Of a DNA stretch of 64,000 nt, positions 23,601 through 35,655 are shown one piece after another (position 1 is the first letter of the stretch; each line of letters begins with the position of its first letter). Location of the stretch: the NCBI GenBank assembly GCA_001986395.2, contig MQVO02000006.1, positions 124,001 to 188,000 on the forward strand, read 5' to 3'. The notes beneath the pieces were generated by a model, which worked only from the letters and a program-made list of their open reading frames with translations, was not told where the DNA came from and did not search any database. Made by a program: the position numbers and the translations under genes. The DNA comes from Irpex lacteus (lineage: Eukaryota; Basidiomycota; Agaricomycetes; Polyporales; Irpicaceae).

Positions 23601-25236
23601 ATGTCTACATTGCACGACTTTGATGCTTCCGACGAGCCGCCACCTCCCGCGTACGAATTCACTCAGCAGGAGTTTGATCAAAAGATATCGCACGCGCTTG
23701 AGCAGAGTCGCGCCGCTGTTGACGAAGAGGGCGGGGAATGGGAGGTTTGGGACGAGGCTGCTTTTGTGGCGGCTGCAGCGGCCTTGACTGTGTCGGATAA
23801 TAGTACGCCAGCAGTGGCAGGCGCGAGCTCATCGCGTTCACCACCACCACCGCCAAGGCCGGCGCTAGCATCCTCCTCTTTTCCATCGTCCCATAACGGC
23901 GACGGAAGGTCCAATTATAGCAATGAAGAAGGAACGGCGACTCAGCCGTTGCGCATTGTCAAGAAATCGCGGGATTCCTGCGCAAAGGAGAAAGAGCGGC
24001 CGAGTTGGTATTCGGACGCAGGGCTTGACGGACATCAACGGTCTGCTTCTACGAGTTCACGACAGAGAGCTCCTAACAGCCTCCATGTCGCAAACAATCC
24101 ATCTAATCACAGATCAGTACCTGTACAGATCGAGGAGGACCGTGAGCCGACGCCGCCACCTATGTTCGAAGCCGTAGGTCCCTCGCTCGAAGGACCACCT
24201 TACGAAGGGTATGGCGAACCACAGCCACAACAACCTGGTCTGGTCATGGCATACGCGCCTGGCGACTCTCGTCCGCCATCGCCACTCCAATCCCCTACCA
24301 CTTCTCCCACATTGACTCAGGCCTACATATCGTCTCCTCCACCTCTGATTCAACCACTGCCTGGACGACGGACCCTTCCCGTACCACCGTCGCGTTCACC
24401 AGTGCCAGCAGCACTTCCCCGTGAACCGCGCGAGCAGCAACACCTATCAGCCCCACAGCCATCGCGTCCTTCCAGTCATCGTCCGAACCTTCGACCGACA
24501 GCGTCGTATCGTGACAGCTTAAAGACAAAGAGCTATGTTCCGCCCCGAGTAGCCTTTGACCCGCGGATAGCTTACGGTGAGAAGGACCGGTCGTCTTACT
24601 ACGACGTACCAGAAGAATCACCGCCTCTGGATATCGACCCTGCTTCTTTCTACACGTATGTGCATGCAAAGCGGTCTACCTCGTCGGTCTAACACACTAT
24701 CGCCAGGGCGTCCGTATCTTCCATCTATTCCGCCAGTACGAAGCGAACAAGGACATCATCAATAGCCTCGTATGTGGATCCGTGCTATTATCTTCCCATC
24801 TGCTGGATTGACATAGTGAAACAGATCTTCTCTATATTCGCAACCCCGTGCCCCGCAGTCCACATACTCCCTCCCTCAGATTCATTCGCAGTATGTGGCA
24901 CAGCCACAGGCCCACTATCCCATTAATCGAGAAAGCATGCGCTCTTCCGCACCCTCCGTGCACAGCGTGGCGTCCCAGTCATCACAGAATCACGCCCAAA
25001 GCTATGAAAGACATACAACGTATCAGCAAACCTATACTGCACCAGCACCATCACGGACCTCGACATACGTTCCAACAGCGTACCAGCCGACCGCTTACGC
25101 ACCCACGTCCTACCAGCAGCAGCAACAACAACAGCAACAACCACCTCAGTCGTCGGGGTACCAGCAGACGGCATACCAACAGCAAGCTGTATCAAACGCG
25201 TATCAGACGAATGGGTATCTTCCTACGGCCTACTGA
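23601..25236 (+). CDS. Disordered Pro/Ser/Gln/Tyr-rich protein of unknown function
   Basis: Exons: 23601-24655, 24707-24769, 24825-25236; 509 aa. I recognise no catalytic domain. The N-terminus MSTLHDFDASDEPPPPAYEF with a following EFDQKISHALEQS helix is the only part that looks ordered. A PPPPAY motif may be a WW-domain or ESCRT-type ligand (inference). Most of the rest is Pro/Ser-rich with many SP and PPP runs. A later block, YVPPRVAFDPRIAYG, looks more conserved. The last 110 residues are dominated by Gln and short Tyr-containing units (PTAYQ, PTAY, PTSYQ), including a run of nine Gln at about 25115-25141, a prion-like composition. The frame is open back to 23358, so a longer form is possible. 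Confidence 0.75.
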
Positions 25237-26510
25237 TAAATTACCAATTGCAACCATCCCATACTTGCCCCTACTTATCCTGCATCTAGCGCAATCCTTC
25301 TATATCATACCCACCTATAACATGGACCTGACTCAATCAATGCGGGCCAGCTGAGAGAGCATTCTCCTGGTGTCTCAAGTAGATCCATTGATCTTGTATA
25401 GTATCTAACGCTATTACAATATTGCAGGCGGAAGTTCACCGTTCTAGCTCGTATTGGTTCTGTACTCGAAATTGTCGACGCAGTCACTCAACGGGGAAAG
25501 TCGTGTCTTCCCAGGCTTCAGCTGAACGTCGCTATATCACGCTACCCCGTTATATTGAATCATTTACTTAGGCTTCGCCTTCTGGCACCTCTGAGCTCGT
25601 CGAACTACTTAATTCGCTCAACGCCGTGATTCTTGTTCTCTTCGAGCCGTCCACATCCGTTTTCTGGATGCAATACCTGACTCCAAGGGGGTACTAGTAC
25701 CTGCTACCGTAGTGCTCAGCAATGCCTTGAGTCTTTCCACTGGTCTGTCAAATCTACTGGTAAACCTCTTGTCATTGGCCTGCTATTCCAATATCCGACA
25801 AAATGTGACTAGAGACCATCAATTGGGAGATCTTCACAACAATAATGAACCACAATGAAACAGGGTTCGGGCGAGGTCTAGACTAGTGTTAGGAGGAGCA
25901 CAGAATCCCGTTCGAATCGGCACTATACGCTCCGTCATGAGAACGAAGATGTCCAAGAACTCGAAGCATTAGCAGTTACTTACAGGAGTCTGTGAGTCGG
26001 AACAGTAAATTCTGGTTTACGCTTCAGCGCTCGTCCAGGCGCTAGATAGCGCGTGAGAGTGATAGACAGCTCTAGACGTGTTGGTAGTGGAAAGTACTTC
26101 TCGTTACAATGGTCTGCAAAGAGGACAGAAGCTGTAATAGGCGGGATTCAACAAGATGTGGACAGAGTAAGGCCTGAGTGCGGAACAGAGACGTGTGGAT
26201 CGGGGAAAGCGGGATGCCCCCGACAGCACTTACTAAAAGGGGAGGGTCCCGCCCCCTGGGGCGCTGACGGAGCTAATTAGGGTCTGATGGTATTTTGTGT
26301 GGGCTAGATTCAGCAGAGGGGTCCCAGACATTCTCAACCTCGTTCCCGCCCCCGCCAACAACGTCGGGTCTTGCTCTCTCATCGCCTCGTCTCCAGCGAG
26401 CAGGCACATCGACAGCGAAAAGTACATTCCTTCCAGCTTCAGCCTTCTACTTCTCTTAGTATCTTCTCATAATCCCGCGGTATCCACCTACGGCCACCAC
26501 CACCACCACT
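25237..26510. other. Intergenic stretch upstream of the AGC kinase gene
   Basis: No supported gene. The last ~200 nt before the kinase ATG are pyrimidine-rich and fit a 5' UTR and promoter, ending in CACCACCACCACCACT just before the ATG. Confidence 0.5.
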
Positions 26511-29500
26511 ATGCCTTCCCAGATGCAAACTAATGGCCACGGCGACCACAATCATTCACATACCCAGCTGGCGGCTGCGTCGCCATTGCACACACCTCCG
26601 TCGCCAGGACCGAGCTCGTCGGGTTGGAAGTCTCTCCTGAAGTTGGGCAACTATTCCTCAAGGAAGCTGGCAAACGGCTCCACCCTCACTCTCGACACCA
26701 ACATCTACCACTCTGAACACACCTCCGCGACTCTCACTCCATTGACACCAAGTCATACGCTTGCCCCTGCTGCTGCGCCATCGAGTGACCAGCGGTCGTC
26801 ATACCACTCATCGTTGTCGACCGACTCAAACAGTCGACCGTCCAAGAACTCCTCTCTCCGAACTCCTAGTACCCCGTCATATTTCTCGCAACATCCGGGT
26901 GAGGGTATTGACACGATTAAAGAAGGGGAGGAGGATGGCAAGCTGCGTGGAACCATCAAGGCAGACAAATCGCGGTCAGGCAAGTCTCGCGTACCACACA
27001 CGGCAAACGCGTCGCAGATGTCTTTCTCGCCGCCCTCACCCCCATCTGCGTCTCGTGCAAGCCCCCTGTCCCCCAAAGCAATTGGTGCCAACGCAACACG
27101 GTTTATTCGTCGAGTGGCATCAGCGCCGAACGCGAAGGGCCTGTTCTCGTTAGGCTCGCGTTCGGCGAATACCACAACTACGAAGAACGGTTTGCTTGCA
27201 CCTGCTGAAGTGGCACCTGCTATCCCTCAAAGCGACAGTTCCTTGGATACGGTGTCTTCAACGTCATCACGTGGACGTCCCAGACCGCTTCGGATGAACA
27301 GCGGCCCAGCACCAAAGACGAAGGACCGTGTCACGAGCACCAACTCAGCACATGAAGGCCCCGGGAAGATTGCTTTCAGGCGGACGTACTCCAGTCATTC
27401 CATAAAAGTGCGACAGGTGAGTGGCATTTTCATTGATAACCATCACTACATGTAACTGAATGCTGTTACAGGTCGAAGTCGGTCCAAGCAGCTTCCAGAA
27501 GATCAAGATGCTCGGTCGTGGTGACGTTGGTAAGGTGTATCTGGTCCGGGAAAAGAAAAGTGGAAAACTGTTTGCCATGAAAGGTGAGCCCAGGACATTA
27601 TGTTCGGAAAGTCCGTTGTCTAACAGGCTTCATCGTAGTGCTGTCGAAGAAAGAAATGATAGAGCGCAAGAAAATCAAGCGTGCCCTGACAGAGCAAGAG
27701 ATTCTGGCTACCGCAAATCATCCTTTCATAGTCACCCTCCACCACTCCTTCCAGTCCGACCAGTATCTCTACTTCTGCATGGAGTATTGTATGGGTGGTG
27801 AATTCTTCCGCGCGCTACAATCAAGGCCTGGCAAGTGTCTTTCTGAAGATGGTGCACGCTTCTATGCTGCAGAGGTCACAGCTGCACTAGAATACCTGCA
27901 CCTGATGGGGTTCATATATCGCGACTTGAAGCCCGAAAGTGAGTTTGCAGCCTGTGATGCATCTACTTCTGTAGGATACCCCCCTGACCGCCTTCGCAAC
28001 CCAGATATCCTATTGCACCAATCTGGCCACATCATGTTATCCGATTTCGATCTCGCAAAGCAGTCTAGCGAGCGAGGTGGAAAGCCTGCGATGATACATC
28101 AAGAAGAGAACGGGGTCAGTGCATTTGCTATGTGTATGATCTCATTCTAACGACACTAATCATGTGTTTTTGGGTGGTATACAGGTACCATTAATCGATA
28201 CGCGCTCTTGTACGGCCGACTTCAGAACAAATTCCTTTGTGGGAACGGAAGGTGCGATCGATCGAGTCACAAGCTCAGTGACATTTCTGACCCGTGTGTG
28301 CAAACAGAGTATATTGCACCTGAAGTTATCCAGACATCTGGACACACCTCTGCAGTGGACTGGTGGACACTAGGAATCCTCATCTACGAGATGATTGTAC
28401 GTACTCTTGTTTTTACGTCCTCCCTCCCACACCCATTCAGATTTGCGCGTACCATGTGCACGGTCGGATGCTGACCGAGGGTAGTCTTTGTACACCCTCC
28501 GCATTGCGAGCGCGCAACTTTTTCATTCATCGCTCGGCGCAATCATCCGTAGATTCTGATGGTTCTTCTTCTCTCTGTTCATTAGTACGCAACCACGCCG
28601 TTCAAGGGTGTGGAGCGTAACGGCACTTTCCATAACATCATGAACCTCCCTGTACACTTTCGGGAGACGCCTAAAGTCTCGAGGTGAGTTCTCATCGTTT
28701 ATTAATTGCCTCCGAGCACGTTCATTCGTGCATCGACGAGGGAGACGTAAAAATATGTCTAGCTAACGACGCTATGGATATTTAGCGCGTGCAAGGATAT
28801 CGTACTCCGACTCTTGGACAAACGTGAGACGACCCGCCTGGGGAGCAAGAGTGGTGCTTCGGAGGTGAAGCAGCACAAGTGGTTCGCCAAGATTAACTGG
28901 GGACTCCTACGCAACACGCAACCACCGGTGCGTTTTTTTTTGCCTTTGCTCATCTCTTCCGTTCTCTCTACTTCTTCTCCGACGTCCAACGAGCACTGCT
29001 TCTTCACCATGCTTATCGCCACCTGCATCTGCACCTCACGGACTCCCGTTCAGTCGGCTTCGAGCACTTGAGTCACCGGCGATGAGTTTGTGGCGTATTT
29101 CTGCATCCCTCTCCATTACTTCTTGCTTCGATCAGGGGTGAGGTGTGCCTGCCCAAGCAGGCTCGAGTCCCCGTCGTAGCAGCACTGAGCCAGCCATGGG
29201 AATTTGAGCGGAGATGATGACTTTCTCAGCGCGCGGAGCTGTTAGAAGCCCTATGAGGCTGACGTCGGAATCGAGGCCTCTGACTGGCGTTCCTCTTGCC
29301 ATGCCAAGTCAAGGGCTGCTGCGTGGCCGACGCAGATGGACTCGTACTTTGTGTCTATTTCTATGACCTTGTTCGAGTTCTCGCTTGCTCCTAATTCCGC
29401 ACTGTGCACTGTCGGAAGGCCGTCATACTGACCAATTGTTGTATTTATAGATTGTACCGACGGCCTCGAATGGTGTCGATGCCGTCAACTTCCGCCAGAT

Positions 29501-29714
29501 GCGCGAGTCACACTCGCTTCACCTGGAGAAGCAACAGGCCATGCCGCCATCCCCCGGTCCCCCACATGCGCAGATCAAGGCTGTTGCAGGTCACAGTATC
29601 CCGGGTACACCTGGACTCGGTGGTGTGGACGATGGTATGGAACTACCCCCACAGGACGTCGACCTTTTTGGTCAATTCTCAAGTATCACGTTGCTCTACG
29701 ATGGAGAGACATAA
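26511..29714 (+). CDS. AGC-type Ser/Thr protein kinase, nrc-2 / flippase-kinase (FPK1/KIN82) family
   Basis: Family members in other fungi phosphorylate aminophospholipid flippases or repress conidiation. Exons: 26511-27416, 27472-27583, 27639-27938, 28005-28114, 28185-28251, 28308-28396, 28586-28683, 28786-28927, 29451-29714; 695 aa. Residues 1 to about 305 are Ser/Thr-rich and disordered. The kinase domain (about 310-600) has the glycine loop [12 protein letters not shown], the ATP lysine in FAMKVLSKK, a catalytic loop [16 protein letters not shown] in place of the usual DFG, as is typical of this subfamily, and an activation segment [15 protein letters not shown]. The C-terminus ends in an AGC hydrophobic motif FGQFSSITL. 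Intron 8 is 523 nt, about eight times the usual size here. Confidence 0.92.
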
Positions 29715-32700
29715 CCTGAAAGGGGACTGTCGTCTTCACCTTCCTTCTTACTCTTGCAATCTCTCGGATTCATGCTCATACCCCTGGGAACGATGTTTTA
29801 TTCCTTCCTTTGGTTTTTCATTCTTCGATTGCTGGATCTCAGTTATCTCGGTTATTGGTGTGGTGTTTTGGAAGATTCTGTGGTCATCCCTCTCTTGACT
29901 GTTCTGATCGCCCGGATTGTGTCACAAGTCTTCATACCTTTTCCCTACCTCTGCTCGCTTTCTACTTTCATCTGCTCTTCGTGCATTGTTTCTCTTTCCC
30001 TCTCTAGTGGGACGCGTCTATAAATCAAACTTCAACAAGCTGTAATATATCTTAATCATCGACCCCGCATTGCCCTCGCCCTCGTTATCCTCTTCTCTTC
30101 TGCGTTTACATGTTTCCTTCAATATCTTCATGCATTCCCTCTCCACACTCCCTGCTCCTTCGTTTTTCGCAGTTTTCTCTTCACCATTCACTACCCAGAT
30201 TAACAGACCACTCTGCCTACCTATGACGCGGTCGTTTCGTCTGTTTATAGAGGACGAATACATACGCCCCGGTATAGCGTAGGTAGGACCTGGCTCCCTT
30301 CAAACCCTCCTCCTTCACCGAAACACATTAACCTCCCCCCTACTCCCACATTTACATCCACACACTCGTTCTTGACTCTTGATTACTATCCTCACATCCC
30401 TACCCATCCTTCTCGCCCACTGTAGCATCATCATTGCCTCTATCACTAGCCATCATACTTAACCTCTTTCTTTCTCCTTTTCTCAGTCATCGAACACTCC
30501 CTTGAACCCTCCATATTTCTCTGCATGCTGCTCACACTACGTACATACACACTATATATTCTCGATTATCATACTGATTACTCACGGTCCTTACTTTACC
30601 TACGCTGGCGATATACAGTTTTACTCTCACATGATAGCGTAGTGTCTCCCCAGGTTGTGCTGAGGCCTGCAGTTACCACAACGGTATTGCACCGATCGCC
30701 AAACTACAACACACAGTCGTAATCCTATATTCCCAACCTATATATCCCTTTACAGCCTATCGCTTGTAGCTTGATCGACAATTGCAAGACTATTAGTTAT
30801 CTACGGCGTACAATATCGATAGCGTTGCAAATAGCCGAGACCAAAGCTTGAGGCGACGAGCGAGCGCGACGCCGACGAAAAAGCCAGATAGACAGGCTGA
30901 TCAGAAGCTCTATATCGCTGTAACAAGCTGAGACTTCTTTTTTACATGCATCCACGCTGAGAAGAACGTCATAGCGGCAGATGCTTGATATCGATAGTTG
31001 TACCCCATCAATTGGAACCGAACATGTGAGCGTACCCGTTTTCCGAGTTTTACGGAAAGCCCCTTTGGGCGGCTACTGCCACACAAACTCTTTGAGCGAA
31101 GTGCAGTCCTAGATTTCCGTTTCTCTCTGAATGAGTCAGGCTCTCTGCATCTCGATGCAACATTCTTTGCCACAGGCAACGTATATCGTAACGTTGTGTG
31201 CTAGTCCGTATAAGTATATGGCCCTCTGTAAGCTCCGCTAAGCTCACTCCCCGCTGTGAGCCATCGGTACCATGACATCGACCCTTCCCATGGCACAACG
31301 TACAGTAACGTACGTGTGCAGTCTAAATCAAAATGAAAAGGCTGACTTCTCCGAAGGACGGTGCCTAGGCTCGACGTATCGAGGAAGAAGCAGAGGGGCA
31401 AGAAGGAAGAAGCTGGGCTTTGTGGCACAAGGGTCGCATTCGTGGTGGTGTCTTCGCCATCACAAAGTGCTTCATGATGGCCCCCACTTCGCCATTTAGC
31501 TCAAATCCCTCAAACGCGATCGACTGTGAACATCTTTGTCTTCGCGAACTTTGTCGCACGATGTGTGTGCTGTACCATATACATGTATACTGAGCTGCCC
31601 AGAGTGAGGCCTAGTGACAACGAGCAGTCGGACTGAGTGGTCATGGCGGCGGAATTTGCAGATTCTCCATGCATATGGTCATCCATCGGCCATCCCTGGA
31701 TCTTACTTCAGTCGCTAAATCACGAGCAAACGCATACATGGATGGACCATGCGCTGCGCGCCGTAAGTGGGCCATGGGATCAACAAAAAACCATCACAAC
31801 ATCGCGCTCTGTTGACGATTACGACCCAGTTTCGACAAGCGAGTTGCTATTCTGAAGAAGAGGGAAATGGGCTCTCCATTCCTCTCGCCGTATCTCGTTT
31901 GCGCAGTTGACTGTCGCTCTGGTCCTCTGCAAAGCAAGGGTCCCATTGCATATTCGCTACACCCGAAAGTATATAATCAACAGCTAAATATAAAATGCGG
32001 GTAACAACGAAAAGTTGCCCAAGGGCTGACAGCATTTATGATTGGCAACCGCACGACCAATTTCGAGGTTTCGACAAGGCTTGCAGACGCCGCAACACTT
32101 CCAACTTCCTGCTCACCGACGGTCGAGTGAGTATACTTCCGAAGAGCGGGGTTAAGGCGTAGCGTGGCACAGAGCCGCACGAGCCAATCTCATCGTACGT
32201 TTGGTGTGACAATACGAATATGCTTCCGAGGTGTCGCTCGATCAGTGGGACGAGAGATGTGAGGCGCCGAGTGACTGTGACGAGGGTGAGGAGGGACCCC
32301 GAGAGCAGCGCCGTCGATCTCATCGTATGACGCAGACAGCGCCCGCCCGCTCGTCGTCGAGATGCATCCGGGGCACAACTTGAAAGCCACGGACCAGAAC
32401 AATTCTAATCGAAGACCTCTTGAAGCTGATATCCCTCCTCTGACTTGGGCATTCAGTAGAGTAAGGGAGCGACGGACTAGGCCAGAACAAGCGAGCTCCA
32501 TGTTACACGCCATTGCTAGGCTCTTCGCAGTGTGATTTGGGTCCGCCGTGCGAGGGTGGCCTTCGTCGGTGGGGTGCGTGACTTGTCATGATGTATGCCG
32601 CGGCTGCCGCTCAGTGCTTCTGAGACAAGCCGCGGTAAACTGTGTGCAGGCGTGACCCAGGCGTGACAGTGACAGAGAGACTGTGGGAATTTCCCGGAGT

Positions 32701-33250
32701 GCACCGATCAGAAGAACCATGACTCAACACCTCCGGGAGGACTATACACCGTCCATATCAGATTCACCACTGCGGACGCATACAGCAGTGTAATGCACCG
32801 CGCACAATTGCAATGTTCTGGGACTGCCATGCTGGAATAGGTTGCTTTGGAGTGGTGGCGTGACGAATGGGGAATGCCAGGTTCGCCGCCGCATCGCCCA
32901 ACGTAGAGTTCATGCTTCCTCCATCTGAAGAGGCCTGTCAGGCAAGTGACGACGGGGAGTAGGTTTGACGGCGTTACATGTATGATGAGCATGCTAAGAA
33001 CGTCTAACGTTTCGCGGGTAGACTTATTGGACAGAGAGTGCGCTGAGAAAAGATACGAGTACGTGATCTGAGGTTTGGGATGCCATGCTGGCCACTTAAT
33101 ATTGCGTTTTAGTTGTAGCGATCATGCAGGGTCGGCCATGTACCCATGCCCACGCTTTGTTCATGTCATGTTTCCTTTCAAAGTGTCCCCAATGTTTCCA
33201 AGGACAGAGGCAAATGAGGAGCCGAAAACCAAGGGCTTTACCTTGAACCC
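29715..33250. other. Gene-poor stretch downstream of the AGC kinase
   Basis: The first ~300 nt are T-rich and fit the kinase 3' UTR. Beyond that I see only short ORFs on both strands without domains or good splice pairs (for example minus 32190-32513, 107 codons). No repeat or mobile element recognised. Confidence 0.4.
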
Positions 33251-33688
33251 ATGAATCCCGCGCTGGGCCCACACCAGTCAGATCTAGAACATGCAGAATT
33301 GTGCAAAGACAGACCGTTGGGCAACGCATATCCTCACGTTATGAAGTCGAAGATGTGGAATGTATCCGTGTGGTCGACGTCATCTCATTCATACCCGCAG
33401 ACGGCCTCGGAATCCTCTAATCTCGGAGCTCAGCAACATTGCCAGTAAGTGTACATCCATCGTGTGATGATAAAGCGGTCCCTCACACTGTAAAACCCGA
33501 AACTGACGTTTGATTGGTCTTTGGCCATCTAACCTGTCAGCATTCATGCATCATGCGTGCATAATCCTCAAAGCGTCGCCCTCACGAACGAATTCATGCA
33601 TGTACCCCGCCTGGAAGGTCGAAATTCCAAAAGAGTCATCAACCGCACTAGAATGCGTCGGTACTGTATCTATCGTTGCAAGTCTTGA
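33251..33688 (+). CDS. Possible two-exon ORF, unknown
   Basis: Open exon 33251-33444 followed by a strong donor (A|GTAAGTG) and an acceptor (TGTCAG) that joins in phase to 33541-33688, giving 113 aa with no recognised domain. Composition is Ser/His/Arg-rich. It could be the 5' part of the candidate gene that starts at 33797, or chance. Confidence 0.2.
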
Positions 33689-33796
33689 TATTATCCGTCG
33701 CCGACTCTCACCGCCATTCTTAGAAGCACTAGAGACGGAAGTGTACCCGTAAACCCATTCGGACGGTACTTCCGAAACTGGAGGCTGGCCTCCGTC

Positions 33797-35141
33797 ATGC
33801 GAAGTACACTCGCCTTGGATTCATTCTCGCACGTAACGTCGAGCCCCTCTCACGTATCTACGTCCATCTTTCGGTGCGCATCACCGTCTCCGTTTTCTTC
33901 ACACGTACGTCTCATTCTCACGTTGAATTATACACTTGTATCTCCTCACGCCCTAGATTTACGCTCATGTCAACGTATCGGTGTATGTCTCGGTCGCTGC
34001 CGCTCGGAAGTATGATGCAAGTTCACGAAGGCCACAATCCTCGTCACAAGATACAGCCACGTCGGGGGAAAACACAATACATACGGATACACCGATAAGG
34101 CCGTTGCATCAACATGGCTCTGGTCCCCCCGTGATCCCAAAAGACCACACATGCCATACACCTGTTGCCAATCGTTAAGTTCGCGGTTTTCTAGTACTGG
34201 TGCGACTGATTTGAGGCTTTTGCATTGTGTATTGCATGCGATGGAGTAGCTTCAACCTCGCGTCGTTCACCGAAAACGAGGTGAGCATACATCCGAACTA
34301 TCCGTGAACAGTTGTTTCTTATCGTGTAGTCGTGGGTTTACCCGGACATATACACGTGCATCACCCCATCTAGAGCAATCCCGCCGCCCACCACCCTCCC
34401 AGTACACTGACAGGTCGACACCTCACGATATATCCCTCCCGTCCATGCTTCCCGAGGATCAGCTCATACTATACCTCGTGCCAGATGCAACAGCCACTTG
34501 CGCAGCCATGCAAGATCCTCGGAAGAAGCACTTCTCACTTAGCTCACCTGTATTTTTACGATGGTACGTACTGAGCGGCCGCCGGGAGGATATGGTCGTA
34601 GTGGCTCGTGCTTCTTAGCATGAAATGAATGCCGCAAAATAATGCTCTGGCAAACCTTGAATCATCTTTCCGTCTGTCCAGTGCTGGCCACAGGAATTCT
34701 TTGTCTGGCCTGCGCGCATACGGCCCATTCTTGGTCGCGGTATGTTCAGGTTGTGTGCAAAGTCTTCTATGTTAATTTAACGTTGATGATGAACTTGCCT
34801 GCGAAATTCGTGACTACAACTTTCTAGCATATTGTCGTCTGATAGATGCGCTCACGGCCAGCTAGAGTTATTACCTGAACAGGGTTCGGAGATATCAAAC
34901 TCGTATCCGCTCGCACTCGTATACGCGGCGCTATACATACTCGGAAACCTTGTACTAGGGCGGACATCACTACACCTCATGCGGCACGTCCATCGTGGCG
35001 TTGCCATTGATTCCAAGTTTCAACCTCAAGTCGCTGAGCTCGGAAGTTTGGGGTAAGCCCTTGATACCATCTTGTTGATTCATAACCAGGAGCCCTCTGG
35101 ATTCTGTGCGGGTTGATATCACTCATCAAAGAAGGGCTTAG
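33797..35141 (+). CDS. Candidate multi-exon gene of unknown function
   Basis: Eight exons can be chained with matching phase at every junction: 33797-33904, 33957-34173, 34216-34280, 34330-34401, 34457-34563, 34682-34739, 34862-35052, 35090-35141, giving 289 aa. Readable pieces include SRRPQSSSQDTATSGE, SWVYPDIYTCITPSR, DQLILYLVPDATATCAAM and a hydrophobic segment PLALVYAALYILGNLVLG that may span a membrane. Two acceptors end in GAG, which is weak. An alternative end joins in phase after GSPLDSVR to a 112-codon open exon at 35320-35655 containing TLWNPDLDCGPGHVKVQW. I know no family with these strings. The chain was picked by hand and may be partly wrong. Confidence 0.35.
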
Positions 35142-35655
35142 GCTATACCGTACAAGAGTACCCTAGGAGAAAACCATGAGTCCTGCCCCCCGAACGTGTG
35201 TTCATATCACCTATCACGTACTGCGTTCCAACACCACTGAGAGCCTCACTATAGTATTCAATGTTCCACCATCACAATAAACATACACCACTCTACTCAG
35301 TTCATATTGCACTCTCCAGGTCAAATATCACGCGTCGCGCAGAATCACTATCCATCACCCGTCTAATTCGGAAACCCCTCTCCGCCCAATTGTATGCGTG
35401 CCGGATTCACTCTTCCACCTCGAAAAAACAGATACACTCTGGAATCCAGACTTGGACTGCGGCCCAGGTCACGTTAAGGTTCAGTGGGAGAAGGCTCATT
35501 ACAAACAAGGTTCACATGCGGTGACACTCCATTCGTCCAGTTCATGTAATTTCATGATTCATGTGTTCGTCTATTCAATACCTTTGACAGCCATGCTTAC
35601 CGTAACATCAACCTTACTCTCCTTTTTGTATGAGCGGTCCCAGCAAAATGGATAG

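Noticed and set aside
25908..25922. CCGTTCGAATCGG, resembling a tRNA T arm
   Set aside because: The stem is only partly paired, and no acceptor stem or A box is found 70-75 nt upstream.
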